A stretch of DNA of 64,000 nucleotides from Hemicentrotus pulcherrimus (lineage: Eukaryota; Echinodermata; Echinoidea; Camarodonta; Strongylocentrotidae), in the NCBI GenBank assembly GCA_003118195.1, contig BEXV01000438.1:58881-122880 (forward strand), in the 5' to 3' direction. The notes beneath the pieces are model-generated. The model saw nothing but the letters and a program-made list of their open reading frames with translations. It was not told the DNA's origin and made no database searches. The translations under genes and the position numbers were made by a program. Positions 22,401 to 37,400 of this stretch are shown piece after piece. Position 1 is the first letter of the stretch. Each line of letters starts with the position of its first letter.

Positions 22401-25400
22401 TCCCCTCACCCATGGATGTGGCATTTAAAGGATACACATATTTTGTTATCCTTGTTTGAATGATTATGTTACAATATGCCAGTGTAATACCTCGATTTAA
22501 AAAAAAAAAAACTAAAACAACATGTCCTTAAGTTAAAGGGAAAGTCTACCCTGATTGCTGGTAACTTCTTGCTGATACCAAGTCTGTTTCATAAGAAGAG
22601 CAACAAAATGATAGAAACCAGTCATTGACAAGAGTCAGAATGTAGGCCTATACAATCGGACTAAGTGGAAGAAAATCCCTCTATACTATACAGTGTACTT
22701 CACATTTCGACTAGTTTTTTTTTTTGGGGGGGGGGGGAATTCTCCCCTGGTTTCATAAAGGCCCGTTTCAAAGCACTCTTGGGGCAGTCTTTTACACTCA
22801 AGAAACCTCTAAAAATTTGTATGTGGACGTGAAAGTACGGGATTAGTTTACCATTTTGTCTGATACCCTAAGAAGACGAAATTCAAACATCTTATCATTT
22901 TGATTATCTCGAGGAGGACTCTCAAATAATGTCCATTGTCATTGTCACCACCTCTATATCATCTTGTAGGGCCAGCCTTTCGGACTACTAATTTTGCAAC
23001 AAATACATCACAAGTTGATAAACCCCTTTAAAATTCGATTCCCACTTTATTTAAACGTTTTGCCTCTCAACTCAAGCACCCGTCCCATGGAAACCAACTG
23101 TCAAGTAAAGTATGACGCCAAAGGAGTGATCTTCAACACCCTTTACTGTTAAAAAGTGTTAAAGGCACTCGCCAGGATTCACTATTTTTAATTTATGTCT
23201 TTGGTCATGAAAGTAGATATTTGGCAATTTGACGTCCGGTACGTCACAAAATTTCGTAGAGACAGTTCTGGTCAATAAAAAGTGAACAACTCAATTATTC
23301 ATACCCTTTCCCAGTTGTGTTATTTTTAAAGTAAGTCAAAATTGATTTGTTCAGATTTATGTTTTGGGGGAATGTGCCATATTAAAGCTTACATCTCAAA
23401 ATATTGAACAAAGGCCCCAATGGAACCAGTTTATCTTTCATTCTTGAGATACGAAAAGCACAATAAATCATCAAATTAACAAGGGGTATGAATAAGTAGC
23501 TTGTTAATTGTATATTGACATCAAATGTTTCTTCATTTCTTATTTGGTCTGATAAAGGCTCGATTAATTCAGCCATCACGATCACCAGATATATATACGT
23601 GGTTTGTGACGTATGGGACAATAGCAAGGGCTTGCCCGTAATAATATAATCCATGATAAAACAATTAAGTTATGATTTCTTTCCTGTTGGTTGATTCATT
23701 TCATACCATATATTTTATTGTAATTTAGAGATGTATAATGTTATTCTTTACAAAAGAAAAATAATGAAAATAATTATGAAACTGTAGACACTCTTAGATT
23801 GACAGACAGAGAGAGAGGGAGAGAGAGAGAGACATAGAGAAAAAAAGATTTATGATACATTAATAACTTTGTTTTTTGAGTTTGGAGTGATTGACCATCA
23901 AAATTGATTGTATTAGTTTGCCCAGAAATCACACGGTCTTCATAAGAAAGATAACATAAACATAAAATACAACAAAATATAGACAAAACAGGCAAACAAC
24001 AGACACAAAGAATGCAAATCGATCGGTTACCATCATCATAAAAACCAGTACAGCAGCAGAGTATAGCATGGAACATGGGAAGGCCCACAATTTGTAGGAT
24101 TGTTTTGATCACAAAAGGCGACCGCATCTATATCGTCGCAAAGTGGGCAGCCATGGTCTCTAGCGATTAAACCCATCCAGTGATTAGCGTGATCCATACA
24201 GATATCATATTCCATGGATTATGAACCTATATAGGTCATAATCATTCCATACTCTCTCTCTCTCTCTGTATGGTATATAGACATGCTGGAAAGAGCGGAG
24301 CGTTTCATATGCGATTCACATCGGCACATTACAGCCTACTCTTTCGAGTAACGCTATTAGGAAAAGGTTTATTATCCCTTTTTTAAAATAACAAATTAAC
24401 AATAACATTTTCCATCTCTTTGGCATTCTGAATTGCTAATTTGTGGCATTAGTCCATTGTAATCAACTTCAATCTAAGTGATAAATATAAAGCATGGTAA
24501 CTGTTTATCTTTTCTTACAAGATATCAATATTGCATTGATGATGTTGATGATAATGGCAATATTTATAATGATGATAATGATTATAAGTACTACTAATTA
24601 TACTTATAATAAAGACACTAATTATGATAATGCTCGTAATGAGATTATTAATTGCAATAATAGTATTATTAATGCCAACAGTAATAATAACAATAAGAAC
24701 AAAAATCAAATTATTTCTAAATAGTAGGCCTATCCATATTAACAGTCAGTGAAATCCTGAAATCCAAAAGGGCGTTAAATCTTGAATTGCTGTAATTAGT
24801 TTTTGCTCTTTAGAGGTGATACGAATTCCCCATTATTCACCTGTACAAACACACCAAACAAAAATTTACAAAATAATATCGTATATTGAATAGGTTTGGA
24901 GTGAGCTTAGTGATTGTGTGTTATTGAATTTCAATAGACACACAACGTTATCCTTCCCTAGATTGAATACATTTTGCACTGGCGCATGTTTAGTCTACTT
25001 TATCTTTAAGACACTTGACTTAGTTCATGGTAGAGAACAAGACACCGTTTCGTATTCTCCCAGATCGCAGCCATCTTTAAAATCAGGCTCGATCCAACTC
25101 CATGTATCTTCCAGCCCACTTTATCCACCAACATGTCCAAAGAATAGGTGTCAAGAATTAGGGGGCATATTCACTGGGACGTCTGGCCTAACTCAATTTA
25201 CTCTCATCAAAAGCAAGCTCGTTTCACCCCCACACGCTCATGATGCGCCTTTGTCCACTCCTCAAATCAGCAACGCGTCTGGAAAAAGCGAGCAGTAGGA
25301 CCCGCGTTCACATTTAACAGTTCATCCATGGACCTAGTTCATCCCACTGTGGCAATTTATGATATTAGTTTAAAAAAAAAATACATATATAGAAAAAGAT

Positions 25401-28400
25401 TATATGAATATTCATTAGATTATGCAAAACCAATATTGTTAACGTATTCACAAGTTTGAACAGGATTAAGCTTTGGATACAACAACTCTTTTCCCGTTTG
25501 AAGAACTTTATGCTATTAATAATGTACGTAGCGGTTGTCATATCGTCATTCTCTTTCATCTTTGGAAAATACCAAGTTCTACCCACTTTCTCTATGCTTG
25601 CTTTACTAAAGCTGATACGGTTTCTACATTGTCTCCTTCTATTCTACTAAATTGTAGAAGACAAATAAAGACAGATGACAAATGAAGAATACGAATGTAA
25701 TGGAGTTGAAAGGGCTTCGGGCGTAATACATTGGACATTAGAAAGCAAAGGCACTAATTAAGAAAACGGTGTGAACGCGGTCAATACGTCCAGATAACAT
25801 TCGATGAATTTTCGTTTATTGATGGGACGAGCGAGATGACATTTTGGTCGGACGGGGCCTGCTAATCGTCCACAGCTTGGGAAATGATTTTCGGGATAAA
25901 TGGAGCACCATTCTAAGTGGATGCTCCAGGAGGTACCTGGTCACGAGTCCCCCTTCCTTCAAAACAGAGGGAAGGGGATGAGGGGCGGAAGAAAATAGGA
26001 AAGTTGGCCTGTTAGGGATTGTTGTTTGTTTCTTTGTATTTATTTTTTTTGCTTGCCGAATTTTTGTGCTCCCCAAAGCCCTCCCCACCCCCTCCTCCAG
26101 AGTATCCTGGATCCGCCACTGATACTGACGTGCCGAAGAACCGCCTCCATCTCAGAGCACGCGCACGCCACTGATACAGCCTTGAAAACCGCGACCTTCT
26201 CTTTAATTACCTTTACCCCACAATGTTAAAGACAACAGTCACAACGATTTTAATACGATATAAAAGATGAAATATACAAATCAATATGCAATATAGATAA
26301 TTATTCTCCCTAAAACTTGGTTTCTTCACTATTCCATATCAACAGGCGGAAAAGCTTACTTTACATTCAAACGTTAAAGAGGAAATGCTACCAAACAAAT
26401 CGAACTGCTGTAAAGGGAGGAACTAAAGTATATTTGCTTTCAATTTGTAAATTTTAATCTAAAGAAACAGAACTTTCCAAAAGAGACCTGAATTCTGATT
26501 TTGATGGTGTCTGGTTAGAGCTGTGCAAATATTCTGTTTCCACTTTTATTCTACATGTAACTGATTCTAGCTACAGACTGCAACCATTCTGAAAACATTA
26601 TGCAGGAACAGTGAGCATTAATCGAAGAAAAATTATCTACATTTTAGATACGAGATTTAATCATGGAGCTATGATTAGGGAGAGTGTGGGTGTATATGCC
26701 TTAATATAAGGTGAATTGAAGGGAAAACATACAAACAAAGAAAAAAAAATGAATAACAAACACAATTAAATAGGGCTGAGGATTCAGAAATGACCCAATA
26801 AAAAAGGAGAAAAAAAAATCGACGTCATATATACGCAAATCTGTGAAGATCAGGCATCTCACCCTCATCGAAAACTCCAACTTTCTATCAAAGAATTGAG
26901 TATTTAAAATCCATCTTCCAAAATACAGACGGCATCGCGAAATGGGCGTGGAGCGCGACAGTGTGCGGTTTAGCCAAATCTCCCTGGATTTCCGATACAT
27001 AAACTGGTCCCCGTTTAGGCGCTTACTAATCACACTAATGTATAAAACGGTTGTGACAGCAATTAGGCCAATTATTATTCCCCTTAAGTGTAGATGAGGG
27101 AAATTCTTGAATAATTTATATGGCAATATTTGATTTTCATCTGCCTACGTCTAACTGAATTTCATTACATAGCTGATGGGAGGCTGATGGACGATATAAT
27201 TCCGATTTGCTATTTAGGTTTGTAGAATGGGAATGTTGGTTTCGATTAGGAATTGCAAAGAGACGAAACTTGCGATGCTGAATCAGTGTGTGTGTCTACA
27301 GGTTGATGCGGGAATTATGGATTAACTGCTAAAATTCAATGTCCATCTCAATATAAATAGATGCGTTTGTGTACCTTTAAACAATAACTGATAAAAATGT
27401 CTACTTTTGTTATGTCTGTCTAAAATACTAATACGTTGGAATTTTGAATGACCATGCAAAAAAGTGGGAAGTGTTGAAATGTATTTAATACTAAAGCGTA
27501 TGTTGTCTGTGAGTTTTATTCATCTTCATTTGTGATGACTGTATTGCACCATGCATACATACTATATTTGTGTGTAGAGGTCTAGAGGTAGGTATTGGTA
27601 CACTTTAGTATAGCTTCGTCTTGATTTAGGTAAAGTCTTTTGAGATGTACATTTGCGTATCTCTCCTATAGGTGAGGGTCCAGCACTTTCGTCCAATGAC
27701 TAACGCGATTAAAGCTCAATTTGCGGTAGATGAAGGCTCGCCATTCCACTAAACATCCATTCCGAAGGGTCTTCTTCCAGTTGTTGATATAACTCCTTCG
27801 TAATATTGATAAATTATCCCCACTAACTTGTGCAATGTCCTTCTCTGTTCTATGCCCTACATAACCCCTTGATTTCAGCGGGACCATCCACCGCAGACCT
27901 GACATGAAGCGCCCCGGGCGGTCCCCGGTAGAAAACGACCTCAATCACCGTCACCCCACGCAATCTGCTAAACTCTCTCTCGACTTTAGTTTTTTAGGTC
28001 GCGAGCTCCATCAAAAGGCCTATGCACTTTTTGGTCGATCAAGATATTTATAACGGTTCCTTGTTTCAAATGTATCAAATTCAAAAGTTGTGCAGCTAAT
28101 GTTAAAGTTAATGTAAGGATGTATTGATTGCTTGTTAAAGGTAAAGACCAGTTATGGTCATGCCATCGCATTGTGAAAGAAACGTTGTGGAATCAATCAG
28201 AAAAGGTTGATCATCTAGCATCAAGCATCTGCAAGGTTCTGGAATCATCAAAATGTTAAGAAATTTGGCCCATTCTTCGTAAAGTTACAAGCACTATACA
28301 CAGAAAGATGTGTATGGGACTACCCTGTATCTCTCACAGACCATGAGAGAAACCAATTTTCCAAATATATGAATTAGTAGGCGGTTTCCCGGCAATTTTT

Positions 28401-31400
28401 TTATCATCATGTATTAGTCAAAACATATTCTTTCACATGATTGGTAATGAGTGCTTCCATTTCATTTTTTGAAATTGGGGCGTTTCCAATACTGGTCTTT
28501 ACCTTTAAGTTTAACACATCGAAACACATATAAAAATGATGATGATCATTAAAGGAACAGCGAAATTATGATAAAATGTGAGCCTTATAACAAAAGCAAA
28601 GCCTTTTTCAGATATATATACGGGCTGAAACTAAAACGGAAAAGGTTGACTTGATCAGAAAAGTATCGATGATAAATTAATTATTTATTAGTAATCCCAT
28701 ATTTTATAAAGAAGTTATTTAGGATCCATTAGGTTTGAAAAAATAATTTCATAATTAAAAATAAGTATTTGTACCTTTACCATCTATATTTTGATAATAA
28801 TCCTTAGTATACCCAAGCATCCTATAAACTGAACTGGAAGTAATACAATTTAATTGAAATTTAATTGAAAATTAATAAATATACAATAAGTCGATAAATC
28901 AAATTATGAAATAATGAATATGATATGGATCTAATAAAGGGCAACATATTTCAGGAAATCGTAGTACTAGTAGTCTTCCCAAGCCATAACAAATATATTG
29001 TCCAACTTTTTGCCGTATGTCTTGGAGTCTGTTGATGTGAATGGTATTCACCGACGTTGATTAGATATTGTCCACAAAGAACCATTTCATTTGAGCATTG
29101 TTACTGATTTTTCTATCGGATAACAGTCCCAGCACTAGAACGAAAGATTCTAAGTTTCTATCTATGAATAAAAACAAGAATAATCATCATTTTGACGATC
29201 TACACCCCNCCTCCCCTTCCGTCATCAAACGGCTCGTAATCCACCAAATACCCATAGGTCCTTTGCGGGGAAGGAGGATATTTCCGAAAACAATTTCCGC
29301 GGAAACCAAAGCTAGTGTTCCGACAACGCGACTTCCAACCCCTGAAATAATGCTGTCCGTCATAATTTAATAGCTGCACTTTCATCGCGAACGGCGTTCA
29401 CACTGGAAAACCAAACTTATTGTATTGGGGCTGTGCGACCATGCTTAAAATATGGCATATCTCTTTTTTCAGCCAATATCTGTTACAATAAACCAGTGCA
29501 TTGGACAATTAAGACCGGACGTAGTAGCGGAGAGCCGCAGAATCTCGTAAAACCGTGGTGAAAAATTCCACAATAAACCACTTTCGGTGATCCTTCATTA
29601 TCAGGCATACCGGCTTTGAAGTGCACTATACCAAATTTCCATTTTGTTTCTCTCTGGCAGAAATAATTCCTAGCATTACCATAATTACAGCATGATCTTT
29701 GTAGTCTAATATTTAGTGTTCGCCCATCATTTTAATGAAATGAAATCTATTCTAGGCTATTTAAATTGACCGACTATCGATTTAAATCTGATTTTTAAAC
29801 GAAAAACGTTAAATATTCATGATATCAGTTATAGATAGTCAATATCTGTCTTATGATTTTAAAATATATATAGATATAGGACTAGGTGGTAATTTATAGA
29901 ATTCAATACAAATGTTCGTGCTTTGTAATTTCTAAAAGATATGGAATTGGCGCCACGGTGCCTCTTTTGGAAATCGGTTTGTAACTGGCAAACTACGCTG
30001 GCTTATTATGCACATGGCCATAAACAGTTCACACTTTTATCACTATTGAAATCTATTCATAATATTGAAAACTTGTATTCTTACACAGAAGTCGCTGCAA
30101 ATGTCGAAAGCTGACCAAGTAACTCGCATTGACACTGGCTTCTTATCACTCTCAATCACAAGAAGCTCTGGGTCCATGACAGTAAGATTACAGCTAATAG
30201 TTTCGACCCCGGAAGTTGTTGAAAGCGATATGATTTCTCATATTTCATTGCCGTGCTCAATAACACGTTTCGTCATTTCATCGAGAGTCCAACTTTACTT
30301 ACTCCATTTGATCAAAAAATGTATTTATCTAGTAACATTCGTCTTTGTATTAAAGCTAAACTTTAGTACTGGTAATGCGATTGCATTGTTTTGTTAAAGA
30401 AAAGGTGTGGAAAGGATCAGAAACAGTTGATCATGTAGCATGTATGTATTGGTGTGCACTGCAAGGGTCTGGAGTCATCAAAATAATAATAAATTTGACC
30501 GAGTCTTGGTAAAGTAACAAGCACTGTACACAGAAAGCTATATATGGGACAACACACATGGTGTCGGAGTTGGTACTACCTTGATTTCCTTGTCTTTCTA
30601 TGCTCAGCCAGTATACATTTTCTTTCAAAATTGTTTGGCACATGTTATTTATTTGTAATCTTGAACATTAAGTGTAAGTTTCGTTTGATTCTGTGAAAAT
30701 TAATTTCTTTTTTTTTACCAGTACTGGAGTTTCTCTTTAAAGAGGGCCCTCCATTCTCTATATTTTGTTAACAAAATCAATGAAGCTCTTCATAATACCC
30801 CCCTCATCTACCCGATTCTATCTAGATACGTATTCATTTAATAACATACCATACGGAAGCCGCCCGTCCACCCTCGTTAATTCTTTGTGAATTAATAATA
30901 AAAATAATAGTGGGTTCTTGTATAGCGCTCATGTCAGTCAGATTTGACCCTCCTGGCGCTCCCGATTATTACCCTGGCTTTAGCACGGCTGCCATACGGC
31001 GCTCTAGCATTTCAAGGAATAAATTCCTACCAGGTACCCATTTACTTCACCTGGGTGGAGTGTGGCCCCTCTTTTAATTAGGGGGGGGGGAATATGCTGT
31101 TAAAAATAAGAACTCGAGCCTGCGTTTCTCTGTTGTATTTTATCTTTCATTCAAAACGAGAGCCCCCACCCACCACCTTCTCACTTGCAAATATTGTTTT
31201 CCTTTAATTCAATTTTTTGTCAACAAAGGATTAAAGGGAAATGTGTTATCTCAAGCAATTGCTTCTTCTCCAAAATAAGAAAGAAAGTTTCCACGACACA
31301 CACACACAAACACACACCCTGAAATATCTCTCCGTCTAAGGTCTCATCTCAATTTTGTGGACTAGGCACAAGAGAGAGAGAGAGAGAAAGCCCCGTCGTC

Positions 31401-34400
31401 TTACAATCCCCAATGGCGCGCACGCTTAGAAGAACTGTTTAGTTTTGCAGACAAACCAAAGTTGACTTGTTAAAGACTTGCCTCAAATACCGTTAAACCC
31501 CCTGGCTACTGGCGGGTTTAAAGGGCAATGCGTGGTAAAGTCATCAGGCCCGAAAACACGCGCGATGCCGAGCCTTGCCGTTCGGCGATCAACGCAGGTA
31601 GGTATTCAGGGGGACCCGTAAGTGAATCAGCGTGCGTGATTGGGGTTTATTGCAAACGCAGATTCGAGTGTATGGGGACTAATGGGAATACCTGAAGGCT
31701 GTATAGAGCAACGCTCATCTCAGACAAAAACTCTTTTTACATTCGACCGTGCCCGCCAAATTTACCATCGAAACTGTTCGTTGCGTAGTCTGCATACATG
31801 ACTTACTGTTGTCTTGACATAATTATTAAAATAAAAATGAGATAAGTCTTGACTGAAGCATAAACGAGCCTAAAGCTAGATACATAGAAAGCAGGGTCAA
31901 TTTCTCGGATAGTCCAGACACTGTAGAACAGGGCTTGGGCCTGCAAATAGAAACTAGTTGCGGAGTCCAGCGCGAGTTTGAAATGTCGCATTCTTTCTGT
32001 GCATGTTCTGTGATTTGTTTCACCTCGCCCACTGACATTCATAAGGCAGAGATGGATATAACATACTTCATATGACGGGTCCACGCACACGCACACACAC
32101 AGACACCCACTCTCTTCCATCCGTAGAAATCTAATATTGCTCGCATTATGAAATCATACGGTGATGTGATATTGAGTGATTTTTCATGTAGCGAAAATGC
32201 GAACAAGCGGTAAACACAATTGTTGTCCAGCCTGTACCTGATGTGTTTTCATCTGTCCCAATTATGTCTGTTTGTTTTCAGTGACTGACAGACGATGACG
32301 TTGCGATAGTGACCCCTCCTAATTTTCCCACCCTCTTTTATAATGTGATTTGTTTTGAGTACGCTCAGATGAAATTACCCATGCATGATTGAGAATGATG
32401 TGATATTCAGATTTCATAACAATTCGTCCTTGTTTTCACGAAGTGACGGTAGTGAGAAAAATCGTAACGCAAAGTGAATGCAATTTTTGTTCACTACCGT
32501 CACTTCGTGAAAACAGCGACGAATTACCTCTCCCCTCATTCCACATATACTTCCATGCTACGTGTATCTAGTACCGTTTCCATATATTTGCAATCATCTG
32601 GCGAGATGTTTGGATAACATTTCTCATCAAAGGTAGCACTGCAGCAAAGACTTCTAAAAAAAAAGTAAACCGAAGGCGATTCCTTCCATACCTCCACTAC
32701 TATAATCACCATCATCATCACCACCACAGCCATCACATTGCCATTATCATCATCAGCAGCAGCAGCAGCCGCCTCATCACATAATCATCGTCTCTATCAT
32801 TATTCAACTCTATATTATTTAATAAAGGAACCTTGTTGAAGTGGGGAAAAAATCATTATTCAACTCAATTCAGTTTTTCTCACGTATCGAAACGGATTTT
32901 TATCTAAAACTTGTGCAAGACATCAGTAAATTTACGATTTTCTTTCTTTATTTGCAATACCTTCTTTGCTATGGGATCCAATGATGGCTAAATATGATAT
33001 TTAATGCAACATTCAAGGGATCATTTTTTCAGGTTTCTATTCCCTTGCAAAACAAGTGATGCATTTTCCCACGATACATACCAAAAACGAAGCCACATGC
33101 ACTTCGCCGCATATACAAATCCCCGTCAAAAACAAAGTATGTTCACCCCGTTCGCCTAAAATGGTTAAAAGTTGTTTTTCAATCTGGAATCGCCGAACCC
33201 ATGCGTGCTTAGCGGGGATGAAATCATAAAAACGAAATCCTATTTTGCAATTCTCGAGGCATTTCGGTGCCCGACCGGGGAAACAGTGGAAGTATTTAAC
33301 TTTTTGAGTAAATTGAATTCATCACACCAGAAACGTTGAATTTGTCTTGACCCGAAATCAGCCAGGCCCTGCCCCCGGCAAGAGCGGACCGTGAACGCCA
33401 CAGGGTACCGCAGCAAGCAACTCTCAAGTCATGATCTTACTTTCCAATATCTTATTTCTCAAAATCTACTTTGATTGATTTATTTTCCATTCAACATAAT
33501 CTATGATTAAAGTTCTTGTTTAAAAAAGGTTAAGTTGCTTCACCATGTTAACAATTAAAACCCATTGTTATTAAATTTTCTTCAGTGCCTTCATATTGAA
33601 AATTATAATTTTTTCTTCTTCATAATTCATTTTTGTACCTATATAGTACGTTGTGTTGATTGATAATGACGCAACGTCATCAGATCAATTGTAATAATAT
33701 AATACAATGCAATATTGATATCGATAAAATGTATGCAATTGCATAAGTAGGCTTATTTATTTTCCACACTCATCGATAGTATAGGTTGGTAGACCTTACC
33801 TCACAAAGCGTATATATATCATAATGGTAATAATAATTAATTAATATAGCGCTCAATATAAGACATCTGTAAGCGCTTTACAAGAGTTCACAAGATATAG
33901 ATTTAACTCGAATAATAGTAGAACAAATACAATATATATAAATACATATATGCATGATTAGCCCCCTCCCATAATAATAATAATGATATCAATAATGGTA
34001 ACCCAGTAATAACAAAAAAATAATAAATAAATGAATCCATGAACAAAATGTAATAATATTTAAAAAGCACAAGTTTTTTTATACGTTCTTATTTTGTGTA
34101 GTATCTTGACAATGGGCGCAACGTTGATTATTGAAGGTCACATTTAATACTGTATGTATTCAAAATTATTCAAGGTAAACGTGCAGTGTAACCTTTATTA
34201 TTACCAAACTATCCGAAACATGATATTAGAGAAATCTGCTGCAAACCTAATGATACACTTTTACTCAAGAAAGGTTGATTTCAGCGTCCACTGCATAACC
34301 AAACACAAAGACATGATAATATTCCTGAGCTATATATTAGTCTTCCCCTCTTTTATTTCAGTGACATAATGAGATTTGATTGGGCTTTATCAGTAAAAAC

Positions 34401-37400
34401 AAGTATCTTGCGGAGAGGCGGTTGGCCGCTTAACGAAGCACAGAGGCCCCACACGGAGACGCGGCAGAATGCTCGTCGTGTTTGAACGGGGAACCATCCC
34501 GGTGAAAATCTGACACGTTCAGACTCCGTCCTGTCCCCCGCCGGTTCTGCTATGACAGTGCATTCCGACCGTGTGTTTATGTCATTGCATGTATATACTT
34601 CAGCTATGCATTGCATGTATGCCGTGTTCGTCGAAAGAGACATTCGTATACTTATATTCCTCTAACTATTAAATGTAACATTCTTGTTTCTATAATTTTT
34701 GTTTATCTTTCCTGTCTCCTTTAAACTCTTTTGCGACCAAAAATACTGTCAACAAAGCAGACTTATCCAATTTTGTAAGGGTTGGTCTTCACAATTATGT
34801 TTTGATATTCCCATAATATTTGTTGTGGTAATTTCATATGCCAGATGTAAGCCTCTAAGGATAGCTCAATCCACCCTTTTGGAAGAAAATGGAAAATATA
34901 AGATGTTTACAAATGAGTTCGTGAAAACAACCATTTTTGACATTATATTCAAAAGGTTTTGTGTGATATGTGTTGGAACCCTCTGTTTATTCGTTGTCAT
35001 AAAATCTCTCCGGCAGCCATCATGTTTGTTTAAAATACATGTATGCTAATATTCCTGAGAACAAATTTTGTATACAATGGTTTGTTTGGCAATATATCTG
35101 ATTTTTCTTGAAATTCGTTTCTCTAATCTACATGATCTATGTCTAATCAATAAATTAATATCCGCAAACGAATTATAAAATACGATTTCCCAGTATAAAA
35201 ATTGAATTTAATGGAAAAAAGGCAACAATGATTAAAAGCTCAATTTACACACTTCCTACGATATACAGAATCTGAATGAGAAAGTTGTGACGAATTTGGA
35301 ACGTTTTGGAGGTTGAAATTGCGTGTCGGTCGACTTTCAATTGGCTCATACCCTATTTTGTTTCCTCTATATCATATTTTCTACAATTGGCTTCTCAGAG
35401 AGGTGATGGAAATGTATAATGCGGACTCCACCCTTCCTGAATTAATCAGGCGTTTTAATCGAACACTACCTGTGACATTCCAGCCCAAATCCCGCCTAAT
35501 TTGCGACCTGGTACTTATACACAGCAGTTGTTGGCGTTGATACCTCGCGCGAAGATCTAGTTGATCAGTTTATTGAGCGAGGTGTGTGGCAAGTAAATCT
35601 TTTAATACGCCGATTTGATCTCGCCACAAGCCGATGGTGATGCGTGCTAAGCGCGCTGTCCAATGATGGCCCTGGAAGGCAATATCGCGCTAGTGCGCAT
35701 CCTTATCTGCGTCGCCAAAGTTGGCTTAAAAAACGCCCAAAAGATCTTAATGATAAGCAGTGTATTGTTTTATTGTTTATGTAAATAACTTGTTATGCCG
35801 ATATCTTTTCACTTGTCAAAACAACGTTCCCTGCAAAGCTCGAGTGTAATATCCTACTGTGTAGGGTCCATGATGATAATAACAACAACTTTTATTTTCA
35901 ACCTTCGTTCTTCCATCGGAACTTTTGATCTTTGCTCCACGAGCTTGTTTCTCTTTTTATAAAATACCTTACCCTACTTTAGAATGCGGGGGAAAGGGTT
36001 CGTGATTACAATTTCCTACTATCAATTTGTCTCTTCTTTTGATTATTTCCCCCTTGATTTGGTGTTTAAAAAATCGACCAATTTATGACGCATCCTTACA
36101 TAGCGACACGGACCTGAATCCCTCCTCTCTGATTGGTCCGATGTTTGCAAGCACCTGGCACTGATCCGGGTGTACAAAACAGGTGGCTTGAAGAATAGGA
36201 ACAAGAGAGAGAGAGAGAGAGAGAGAGAAGAGAGAGCAATACAGAAAGACAGGAGAAAGGTAAAGAGGGATATTGAAAACAAAAGTAAAACGAGAGCAAG
36301 GAGATGGAAACGTACTCATGTTAAGACGGATTACGGAAGCAGAAATTTAATGATAATAGATTACAAGATTTCTAAATACCTCTAATTTTAAAAACGCCTC
36401 ATTGACGTACATGTATTTCATACGAAAGCAGCCTACCCTTTCCTACTCCCACTCCCACGCAGACAACATTTTTATGTTTCATAGGCTTTAAAGACACGAG
36501 TCTACTATTTATCACACGTCTTTTCGTAAATTTTAAATATGATTTTTGTTCATGAAAAAAACAAAACACATACATCTTTATCTAGAGGTAGTGATTTTGA
36601 CCGCATGCAGAGTTAATCTAGAAACAAAGTTCTATCTTGATCAAAAAGTATGTTTATTCATTCTCATTAAACCATATCTAAAACGACTAGGATACATGAA
36701 TCTTTAATCGCAATAAACCTTTAGTTAACTCGTAAGCTACGAATACAAAAACAAATGCCAAAACACTACAAAAACAGAAAAAAACATGACAAAAAGTGAT
36801 AAATTTACCGATGATTGCTTTATTGATAACAGTCTATCCATATTCTTTAAAACCTGAGAACTAAATTGGTATTACTATGTATCACCTTCCACAATTTTTC
36901 TTTGCAAAAACAGTTCAAAATATTACTTGAAGCCACGACATCGAGTTTTGACAAAAGGCTTTTAAAGTGACTGTGTAACATTGTTGAAGGATGATGAAAA
37001 AAAATTGCTCAATTTTTGTATAAAGAGATATCTGAGTGTTTTTCTTTTTCTTTGAACCGTGAAAAGAACACAATTGTAAAATTTTACCACTTTTTGCCGT
37101 TCTGATCAGCTAGATTTTGGTCAATTTTCTAACTTCGAGAGATTCAAAATAGACCATTACTTTTTATACACCTTCATGGTGACAAAATTGTAAGCAGTAA
37201 ATCTAATGTTGACTGTAAATCCAAACCATCTTTCAACAACTTTAATCCCAATTTAAAATCATATTGTTGAATAATTGAATATATTATGAGACAATTTTAA
37301 AGCAGACTCATGTCCTACTGTTAAGTCACTTTTTTGTGAGCACTGCAGGGGTTAACCTGAAATTGTTTCACAGTGTCTGATCCCCTTTCAGAAGGTTAAT

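Larger units (their letters stand above)
19561..28134. other. Intron 1, 5' part: no gene seen
   Basis: Mostly AT-rich unique sequence. It holds the E-box cluster at 20944-21121, a G run at about 22727-22738, a possible transposon terminus near 26121 and the microsatellite at 24535-24715. A minus-strand frame at 23774-24127 is Cys/Leu-rich but has no start context, splice support or recognisable family. Confidence 0.5.

Noticed and set aside
23774..24127. Cys-rich, membrane-like 117-codon minus-strand frame
   Set aside because: Its C-terminal end is a GA microsatellite and the rest matches no family I recognise. Likely chance.
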